Shown here in pieces: positions 7,125 through 13,202 of a DNA stretch of 13,202 nucleotides. The notes beneath the pieces are model-generated. The model saw only the letters and a program-made list of their open reading frames with translations, did no database searches and was not told the origin of the DNA. The translations under genes were made by a program, and so were the position numbers. Position 1 is the stretch's first letter, and each line of letters begins with the position of its first letter. Origin of the DNA: JBNKEI01 sp050288705 (GTDB lineage Bacteria > Myxococcota > Myxococcia > Myxococcales > UBA5297); NCBI GenBank assembly GCA_050288705.1, contig JBNKEI010000209.1:1-13202 (forward strand). Reading direction: 5' to 3'.

Positions 7125-10100
7125 CTAAACTGTAAAACGATTTACTAGCTCTTGCAGCTCGGCGGCCATTTTTGATAATCCTTGAGACGCACTTCGCACA
7201 TTTGCAGCCCCCGATGCAGTATTAGAAGCCGCGTTTGCTACACCGCTAATATTCTGAGCAATCTCGCTAGTAGATCTCGCTGCCTCCACTACGTTTTGTT
7301 CAATCGAATTAGTGGTGGCACTTTGTTCTTCTACGGCGCTAGCAATACTAGCCTGAATATCGCTAATTTGCTTAATTACGGTCCCAATTTTACTTATCGA
7401 ATCTACCGCGCTCTGACTGTCCTTTTGAATAGCTTCTATTTTGCCCCCAATATGTTCAGTAGCCTTGGCAGTTTCTTTAGCCAATTCCTTTACCTCATTG
7501 GCGACCACTGCGAATCCTTTACCTGCTTCTCCTGCACGCGCAGCCTCAATAGTAGCGTTAAGAGCTAAGAGATTGGTCTGCTGAGCAATAGAAGTAATTA
7601 CTTTAATTACTTCACCAATTTCGGCACTACTTTTACCTAATCGACCAATGTTTTGATTGGTGTTTTCTGCCAATACCACTGCTGACCTAGCTACTTGAGA
7701 AGCATCCGAGACACTCACCGCAATTTCTTTGACGCTGGAATTCATTTCTTCGGTCGAAATGGCCACAGTCTGTACACTCTTATTTACTTGTTCGGATGCA
7801 GCCGATACTACGTTAGCCTGGGAACTGGTCTCTTCTGCGTTTCCCGACATTTGCTCACTTATGGCGCTAAGCTCCTCCGACGCCGTAGCCAACATAGTGG
7901 TATTGCCGGCAATCTTCTTAAATACCGCAGCGATTTGGCTGGCAGCACTATTGGCTGATTCTTTCATTACATCTAAGTCACCATGATAATTTCCAAGTAT
8001 TCTTGCCGTCAAATCGCCTGAAGCAACCTCTTCCAACATTTGACTCAGCTCTTTCAGAGGAGCCACTACATTTTCAAAAGTTCTATTGAGTCCTTCTACA
8101 ATTTTTCGAAAATCACCCCCATGGTTAGCAGCGTCTGCTCTTGCCGACAGTTGCCCATTTTCTGCAGCATTTACTAACAAATCAGCATCATTTACCAGAC
8201 GTGAAAGATTTTCTTTGGTTTGTTCGACTACATGCGCAACTGTCTGAAAAATCTGATTTGATTCTTTAATGTCTTCGTCAATTGCAGGCAAAATTTGTAG
8301 CTGAAACGACAGATCTCCGACCGAAAGTTTTTTCAATCCTTGTATAAGCTTTATGGTCTCATCTTTTTGATACTGCAAAACTTTTTTAGCTTTCAGTATA
8401 GCCCTCTTTACTTCCGTTTGATCGGAAATAATTTCAAATGAACCGACCGTATTCCCTTCTTGATTGCGCATAACCGCTGCATTACATCTAATCTCATATT
8501 GTTTTCCACTCTTTTGAAATTCATTGTCGCACACACAAACTCTATCTTCTCTGATAGATACTGCACACGGGCATGATTGTGAGTTGCACAAAGGCGTAGA
8601 AAAATACTCCGAACACTTACCATTAATAATTTTTGATTTGTTTACTCCAAGCAAGTTTTCTCCTGCTCGATTAATGTATTGTATTTCGAATTCTTTGTTG
8701 ATGCAAAAAAACACATCCGGTATAGATTCAAATATGTCTACAAAGGAATCAAGCATCTTGTTCATGCCATCGAGAGTTTTCCGGAAACTGCCTTTATGCT
8801 TTTTTATATCAGAACGATCGCCGAGCCGCCCGTTTAAGACAGAATTAGATAGGCCTCCTACCGCAGATACCACCGAGGAAATAGATTCAATACAAGTGTT
8901 TACGTTATTCCTAAGAATTTCGAAATCGCCTAGATAGCTTGTTTGAATAGGAGCAGGAATTTCACCACGAGCAAGTTGGTCAATTCGTTCAGCCGCTAGC
9001 ATAACTGGCTCGATTAATGCTTCCAGAGTACAGTTTACTCCATTAATAATTTCAGCGAATTGCCCTTTGTGCGCCTCAGCGTTGGCGCGGGTTGAAAGTT
9101 TGCCAGCCATAGCTGCTTCACTAAGAATAGTAGCATCTGAACTCATTCTTTGAATTGAGTTTACAATTTCCTGAAATGCAATGGCCAACACATCTTTGGA
9201 CGAACGAGGAGAAAATTTTACGTCGATATTCCCTTCTGAAATTGCGGTGGCAACTTCAGTCATAGTCCGCTGGGATTCCACCATTGATTGGATTGCCCTG
9301 CTAAGTCTTCCAACTTCGTCATCTCCATCAATCCATTCAGTTTGCCCTAGATCACCAAGAGAAACCCTTTCTACCGAATCAATTAAACTATAAAGCGGCT
9401 GTACAATTCGGCGAGAGAATTTTATTGATACAATAACAGAAACTACAATTAACAGAGTAACAGCTACAATACCCCATAGAAGAATGGAAATCATAATATC
9501 ATCATAAGCTATGAAACTATTCAATTCATCTTCATATGCCCCCGCTCCAATTACCCAATCCCATGGCTGAAAATAGACCACTCCTGCAATTTTGTTCCGT
9601 TTTTGGTTTTCGCCTTTATTCATCCATGAATATTTGTCGACGATTACGCTTCCTGCTTTCTTTTTCTCAGCTTCAATTGACTGACCAATCAGATTCTGAA
9701 TAAAAAAATCGCCGTCCGCATCTTTGACACCCAAAATATTTTCTTTGTCCCGAGAACGGTCTTTAGAAACGATATAAACACCCTTGTCTTTGCCTTCTCC
9801 CTTGACTATCCATACATAACCGGTCTTGCCGACTACCATGGAAGAAATGATCTTTTTGGCGTGCTCTTTGATTTGTTGCTCTACTTTGGCTTTTAATTCA
9901 GCTATATTTTCGTCGGAGCCGGAGCTTACATGAAAATCGATAGATTTATTTAACGTTTCGCAAAGCAGATAAACATCCCGGGCTACTCTAGAAGCCTGCC
10001 GTTGCGCTTCTTGGTCAAAAATTTCCCTTATTGATTTATTCACTGCTTTTTTTCCTACAAAAAGAACACCCACAAATAGCAGGGTTGCAGCTACAACAAG

Positions 10101-10151
10101 GACCACAGATAGCAAAATAATTCGGGCGCGAATTGAGCGAAATTTATTCAC
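7125..10151 (-). CDS. transmembrane methyl-accepting chemotaxis protein with Cache, poly-HAMP and PAS
   Basis: A 1008-residue receptor, nearly twice the length of classical ones. Membrane segments are at about 10-33 and 219-243. Between them is a Cache-type sensor (about 45-210) with GKTGYVWIV, KDADGDFFIQ and YFQPWDWVIGAGAYEDE, as in sCache/Cache_2 domains that bind small ligands outside the membrane. Inside are HAMP-like modules (about 242-470), a PAS domain (about 470-580) with a cysteine cluster (C513, C522, C527, C529, C539, C541), more HAMP-like modules (about 595-745) and the signalling hairpin. Its tip (IAQQTNLLALNATIEAARAG, 855-874, continuing to about 891) is fully conserved. Likely methylation regions include E759/E760 and E941/E942. 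No CheR/CheB-docking pentapeptide is present; it ends NRFTV. The start codon is GTG, supported by AAGGAG 5 nt upstream. The ligand cannot be read from sequence. Confidence 0.96.
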   Translation of the reverse strand: MNKFRSIRARIILLSVVLVVAATLLFVGVLFVGKKAVNKSIREIFDQEAQRQASRVARDVYLLCETLNKSIDFHVSSGSDENIAELKAKVEQQIKEHAKKIISSMVVGKTGYVWIVKGEGKDKGVYIVSKDRSRDKENILGVKDADGDFFIQNLIGQSIEAEKKKAGSVIVDKYSWMNKGENQKRNKIAGVVYFQPWDWVIGAGAYEDELNSFIAYDDIMISILLWGIVAVTLLIVVSVIVSIKFSRRIVQPLYSLIDSVERVSLGDLGQTEWIDGDDEVGRLSRAIQSMVESQRTMTEVATAISEGNIDVKFSPRSSKDVLAIAFQEIVNSIQRMSSDATILSEAAMAGKLSTRANAEAHKGQFAEIINGVNCTLEALIEPVMLAAERIDQLARGEIPAPIQTSYLGDFEILRNNVNTCIESISSVVSAVGGLSNSVLNGRLGDRSDIKKHKGSFRKTLDGMNKMLDSFVDIFESIPDVFFCINKEFEIQYINRAGENLLGVNKSKIINGKCSEYFSTPLCNSQSCPCAVSIREDRVCVCDNEFQKSGKQYEIRCNAAVMRNQEGNTVGSFEIISDQTEVKRAILKAKKVLQYQKDETIKLIQGLKKLSVGDLSFQLQILPAIDEDIKESNQIFQTVAHVVEQTKENLSRLVNDADLLVNAAENGQLSARADAANHGGDFRKIVEGLNRTFENVVAPLKELSQMLEEVASGDLTARILGNYHGDLDVMKESANSAASQIAAVFKKIAGNTTMLATASEELSAISEQMSGNAEETSSQANVVSAASEQVNKSVQTVAISTEEMNSSVKEIAVSVSDASQVARSAVVLAENTNQNIGRLGKSSAEIGEVIKVITSIAQQTNLLALNATIEAARAGEAGKGFAVVANEVKELAKETAKATEHIGGKIEAIQKDSQSAVDSISKIGTVIKQISDIQASIASAVEEQSATTNSIEQNVVEAARSTSEIAQNISGVANAASNTASGAANVRSASQGLSKMAAELQELVNRFTV

Positions 10152-10156
10152 GATAT

Positions 10157-10162
10157 CTCCTT
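10157..10162 (-). promoter_or_regulatory. strong Shine-Dalgarno site for the receptor's GTG start
   Basis: AAGGAG on the minus strand, 5 nt before the GTG at 10151, overlaps the TAA stop of cheW (TAAAGGAG). It decides the GTG as start and suggests coupled translation from cheW. Confidence 0.75.
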
Positions 10163-10671
10163 TATCTCGTCATAGCAATCGATGAGGAGTGACTACTATT
10201 ATGCGCAGGAATTGCTCGTGACCCTCTGCTTCCGTCTCGCATTCCATCCACACATAAAATCCGATCAATATCCAAAGCAAGCAACAACCTCTCCTTCAAT
10301 TTATACGCACCACGAATTAGCTCCCGCGCAGCTCCTTGAAGCGTATCAGGAGGTCGTTCAAAGCTGGATTCTTCAACTTCCAGAACATCGCCAATTTCGT
10401 CAACTAAAAGGCTTACTGCTCCATCCTCGTAACGAATAACCACATTCATTGGCAAACAACTAGTATTTAAATCCGACATTCCCAAACGGCGACGCAAATC
10501 AATTGCGGTGACAATTTGCCCTCGAAGATTGATTAATCCGCGAACTACTGTTGGAGCCAGCGGAACTTGAGTCATCCGTTGATAACGAATAACTTCTTGT
10601 ACTCGCTCAACTTCTACACCGAAAAAAAGACCATCAAGTAAAAAAGTACTAAATTGCCTGCGTTCACTCAT
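10162..10671 (-). CDS. cheW: CheW receptor-kinase coupling protein
   Basis: CheW bridges the chemoreceptor tip and the P5 domain of CheA in the signalling array. The 169-residue product is a single CheW domain: residues 5-30 form the first strands, and the conserved VRGLINLRGQIVTAIDLRRR is at 43-62, followed by LLVDEIGDVLEV in the second subdomain. The last 30 or so residues are Ser-, Arg- and His-rich and look disordered, an extension beyond the domain. It begins 10 nt after cheA; a GAGG site 5 nt before the ATG starts within 1 nt of the cheA stop codon (TGATGAGG). Confidence 0.96.
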   Translation of the reverse strand: MSERRQFSTFLLDGLFFGVEVERVQEVIRYQRMTQVPLAPTVVRGLINLRGQIVTAIDLRRRLGMSDLNTSCLPMNVVIRYEDGAVSLLVDEIGDVLEVEESSFERPPDTLQGAARELIRGAYKLKERLLLALDIDRILCVDGMRDGSRGSRAIPAHNSSHSSSIAMTR

Positions 10672-10681
10672 ATAAGCCTCA

Positions 10682-12922
10682 TCAAGCGGCTAAAGTAATA
10701 ATCGCTTTGGCTAACACTGCCTGAATGTCTAGAAGCTCAGTTACCCTACCTTGGATTACTGCTGAACCAAGCACACCGGCTCGACAGCCAATATCTCTTT
10801 TTTCAATTAACTCTTCAACAATGTCGAGAATTTCATCAACCACCAGACCCACGCTACGTCCTTTTTCTGTAAATACGACTGCATATATTTTTTGAGAATT
10901 GTTTTCGACGGGAGAATTTCGCATAACTGCACGCCGTTCTTCTAGTACATCAGAAAGACGTACTAAAGGCAGAATTTCGCTTCTATATTGAACTACCTCT
11001 AAATGACCTGCGGCTTCTATTGAAGACAGTTCAAATTCTTCTAAACGGGAGACCGAAGAAAGAGGCACTGCCAAACGTCCATTGTCGGGACCGCGCAGTA
11101 TTAGAAGGGTCTGCAAATTATTATCTTGCCCCAAGGTTTTGGTAACGTTCTGGCTTCGCGTGCGCTCATGAACGGTGGCGACCACGTTTGCACACTGCGC
11201 TAGTCCCAAAACATCAAGGATAAGAGCAACACATCCGTCGCCCATAATGGTTGCACCAGCAAATACAGGAATTCCTTTTAGCTGTTTTCCTAATGGCTTT
11301 ACCACAATTTCTTCAGTATCGTTTACATCATCCACAACTAAGCCAAATTGACGATTATCAGCTTGCAATACTACAATGTTTACAATATCTTTGCCTTCAA
11401 ACTTCTCCTCGATTTTCAATTCCCGAGCCAAGTAAACCAGCGGCAAAAGATTACCTCGCAGCCGATAAACTGGTGCTCCTTGAATCATTTCTACCCCTCT
11501 ATGCGCTTGATCTCCTTCTAGCCTAACCAGCTCTAAAAGGCTGACTTGTGGGATAGCATAGCGATCTTTTCCGCAAGTAATAATTAGTGCTGGAATAATT
11601 GCTAACGTTAAAGGAATTTTGATTTTTAAGGTTGTTCCTTGACCGTGAATGCTCTGAATATCGACTGTTCCGCCAATCTTCTCGATATTTGTACGCACGA
11701 CGTCCATCCCCACGCCGCGACCAGAGACATTAGTTATTTTTTCGGCAGTTGAAAATCCTGGAAGGAAAATGAAATTCATAATCTCTCGGTCATTCATATG
11801 AGAGACTTGTTCAGAACTAACAATCCCACGAGCAATTGCTTTTTGCTTTACACGCTCTACGTCAATTCCACATCCGTCGTCGGAAACTTCAATATTTACC
11901 TGTCCGCCCTCGTGAAAAGCACGAAGGAAAAGCCTACCCTCTTCTTGTTTGCCTGCAGAACGTCGTTTTTCGGGTGATTCAATTCCGTGATCAAGAGAAT
12001 TTCTTACAGTATGAGTGAGTGGGTCTTTTATGGCCTCAATAATGGTGCGATCCAGCTCAGTATCTCGGCCTTCCATTTCAATACGAACTTTTTTTCCAGT
12101 TATCAGTGATAAATCACGAACCACCCTTGGAAATTTGCTCCAAATATTGTCAATCGGCTGCATCCGCGCTTTCATCACCCCTTCTTGCAACTCGGTAGTA
12201 ATTAAATTCAATCGTTGCGAAGTGGTAACGAACGATGCATTTTCTTGGGTAGCGGTGAATTGCAATAACTGATTTCTGGTAAGCACTAGCTCCCCTACCA
12301 AATTCATCAGTTTTTCTAAAAGCCCAATATCTACGCGAACGGTACTATTCGCCCCGGCTGGTAATTGTACTTCGCCGGTGCCCCCTCCTCCCGTGCTGAG
12401 GAGGGTATTACTTTCATCGGGACTATTAATTGCCGCTTTTTTAACTTCTACAGAATGGCAGATTGCAGGTACATCAGCTGCTGGTGGGCTAGCCTGAGAT
12501 TTATTGACTACTGGTGAAGTATTAGTTGTAGAATTAGCATTGTCCTCTACAAATTTTTGTAGATTGGCAATCAAGGTTTTGTAATCCTGAATTCCCTCCT
12601 GTCCGCTGGCTTCAATACTGGCAAGAATTTTACGCACACCATCAGCCACTGAGAGCAGAGTGCTGATAATATCCGAGCTGGTAGCTAGTTTACCCTCTCT
12701 CATTCGACCTAAAACATTTTCGGCTGCATGAGTAAGTCCTTGTAGTTTGGCAAACCCATAAAACCCGGCAGTTCCTTTTATAGTGTGAAAATCACGAAAA
12801 ATACTTGCCAATGCCTGTGGATTGCCAGCGCTTTCCAGGGCCATAAGGTCTTGTTCAGCGCGGTCTAGAAGCTCTGCGCTTTCTACCAAAAATTCTTTTA
12901 GAACCTCGTCTGATTCGGTCAT
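10682..12922 (-). CDS. cheA: CheA chemotaxis histidine kinase with tandem CheW domains
   Basis: CheA autophosphorylates under receptor control and passes phosphate to CheY and CheB. Numbering is from the ATG at 12922 (746 residues). The P1 Hpt domain is at 1-125 with phosphorylated H46 (FRDFHTIKGTAG). A 65-residue Ser/Thr/Pro/Gly-rich linker (126-192) takes the place of the P2 CheY-binding domain, which is not visible. P3 dimerisation helices (about 193-260) contain LMNLVGELVLTRNQ. The ATPase domain has H304 and N308 (HTVRNSLDHGIE), DDGCGID at 348-354, GFSTAE near 390 and GRGVGMD at 401-407. A first CheW-like P5 domain spans about 443-576 and a second about 603-743. The frame extends 14 codons further to a GTG at 12964, but that has no ribosome site, while the ATG begins the usual MTESDEVLKEF start of the family, although its own ribosome site (GGGGCGAAAG) is weak. 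First gene of the operon. Confidence 0.96.
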   Translation of the reverse strand: MTESDEVLKEFLVESAELLDRAEQDLMALESAGNPQALASIFRDFHTIKGTAGFYGFAKLQGLTHAAENVLGRMREGKLATSSDIISTLLSVADGVRKILASIEASGQEGIQDYKTLIANLQKFVEDNANSTTNTSPVVNKSQASPPAADVPAICHSVEVKKAAINSPDESNTLLSTGGGGTGEVQLPAGANSTVRVDIGLLEKLMNLVGELVLTRNQLLQFTATQENASFVTTSQRLNLITTELQEGVMKARMQPIDNIWSKFPRVVRDLSLITGKKVRIEMEGRDTELDRTIIEAIKDPLTHTVRNSLDHGIESPEKRRSAGKQEEGRLFLRAFHEGGQVNIEVSDDGCGIDVERVKQKAIARGIVSSEQVSHMNDREIMNFIFLPGFSTAEKITNVSGRGVGMDVVRTNIEKIGGTVDIQSIHGQGTTLKIKIPLTLAIIPALIITCGKDRYAIPQVSLLELVRLEGDQAHRGVEMIQGAPVYRLRGNLLPLVYLARELKIEEKFEGKDIVNIVVLQADNRQFGLVVDDVNDTEEIVVKPLGKQLKGIPVFAGATIMGDGCVALILDVLGLAQCANVVATVHERTRSQNVTKTLGQDNNLQTLLILRGPDNGRLAVPLSSVSRLEEFELSSIEAAGHLEVVQYRSEILPLVRLSDVLEERRAVMRNSPVENNSQKIYAVVFTEKGRSVGLVVDEILDIVEELIEKRDIGCRAGVLGSAVIQGRVTELLDIQAVLAKAIITLAA

Positions 12923-13202
12923 CGCTTTCGCCCCGTCTTGAATATAGGAGCCGATCGCTGGCACCCGTATAGACTGTTACCGATGCACAAGCCGAGCCGA
13001 AAACAATAAAAATGCTAAGTCCCTGGCAATATCATGATTAGGTTATTGGCCCGTAAATAGTACCTGTTTACCTCAGGGGTCAAAAGCATCGCCCGGGTAA
13101 ATATTGACCTGGGTAAAAATACCGCGAAGTAAAAACTACCCCGCAGAGACAATAATCGTTTGATAATTGGAGTCAATACAGTGGCGTGTCAGGAGCTTGA
13201 CT
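12923..13202 (-). promoter_or_regulatory. leader and probable promoter region of the che operon
   Basis: No gene is visible in the 280 nt upstream of cheA. Two sigma70-like matches on the minus strand are candidates: TTGACT (13171-13176) with TATTGT (13149-13154) at 16-nt spacing, and TTGCCA (13024-13029) with TATTGT (13003-13008) at 15-nt spacing. Both have imperfect -10 boxes. No sigma54 (GG-N10-GC) element of good quality was seen. The dyad repeats at 13053-13140 lie between the two candidates. Confidence 0.35.
13095..13142. repeat. three tandem 16-bp degenerate repeats upstream of cheA
   Basis: On the plus strand, units begin at 13095 (GGGTAAATATTGACCT), 13111 (GGGTAAAAATACCGCG) and 13127 (AAGTAAAAACTACCCC). 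Each contains a near-palindromic GTAAA...TACC element. A related element, GTAAATAGTACC, is at 13053-13064, next to an inverted half-site TTTACC at 13067-13072. Repeated dyads in front of the first gene of an operon look like operator sites for a DNA-binding regulator. The regulator is not in this window. Confidence 0.45.

Noticed and set aside
12923..12964. CheA start at the GTG 14 codons upstream
   Set aside because: No Shine-Dalgarno sequence stands before it, and the ATG at 12922 begins at the usual N-terminus of the Hpt domain. It cannot be excluded fully, because the ATG's own site is weak.
13053..13142. CRISPR array or plasmid-type replication origin suggested by the repeats upstream of cheA
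   Set aside because: Repeats are 16 bp, degenerate and without spacers, and no rep or cas gene is present; an operator array fits the position better.

Overview
The window carries one long minus-strand gene series that reads, in transcription order (right to left), cheA - cheW - mcp - cheY - cheB - cheR - cheX - cheY2 - CheX/CheC-like unknown - large phospholipase D-like protein. The spacing is operon-like: 10, 10, 66, 9 and 1 nt between the first six genes, a 10-nt overlap of cheR with cheX, then 41, 29 and 42 nt. No convincing gene lies on the plus strand. The organism is a bacterium of moderate GC. The poly-HAMP/PAS receptor, the CheX plus stand-alone CheY pairing and the very large PLD protein resemble what I know from deltaproteobacterial lineages, including Myxococcota. 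The base composition is low for a typical myxobacterium, so a reduced, lower-GC relative (Pajaroellobacter-like) is possible. This placement is inference and uncertain.

Region by region: 12923-13202 is the leader of the operon. It holds a cluster of GTAAA...TACC dyad elements, three of them repeated at an exact 16-bp period, and candidate promoters. 10682-12922 is a CheA kinase with no recognisable P2 domain and two CheW-type domains at its C-terminus. 10162-10671 is CheW. 7125-10151 is a 1008-residue membrane chemoreceptor: a Cache-type sensor outside, then a long run of HAMP-like modules with a cysteine-rich PAS inside, then an intact signalling tip. 6687-7058 is CheY, 5580-6677 CheB and 4733-5578 CheR. 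4290-4742 is a CheX-type phosphatase, 3886-4248 a second CheY and 3374-3856 an unnamed protein with a weak CheX/CheC signature. 386-3331 is a probably exported PLD-superfamily protein. 1-385 holds no gene, only several inverted repeats and one short direct repeat.

How it works together: the receptor controls CheA through CheW. CheA phosphorylates the two CheY proteins and CheB. CheR and CheB set receptor methylation. CheX removes phosphate from CheY. A complete excitation, adaptation and termination circuit is therefore encoded in one transcription unit with its own receptor. The unusual parts are the CheX - CheY2 - CheX-like trio, the tandem CheW domains on CheA, the receptor's elaborate cytoplasmic stalk, and the exported PLD-like protein at the end of the operon. 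No motor or flagellar gene is present, so the output (swimming, gliding, pili or a non-motility response) cannot be told from this window.
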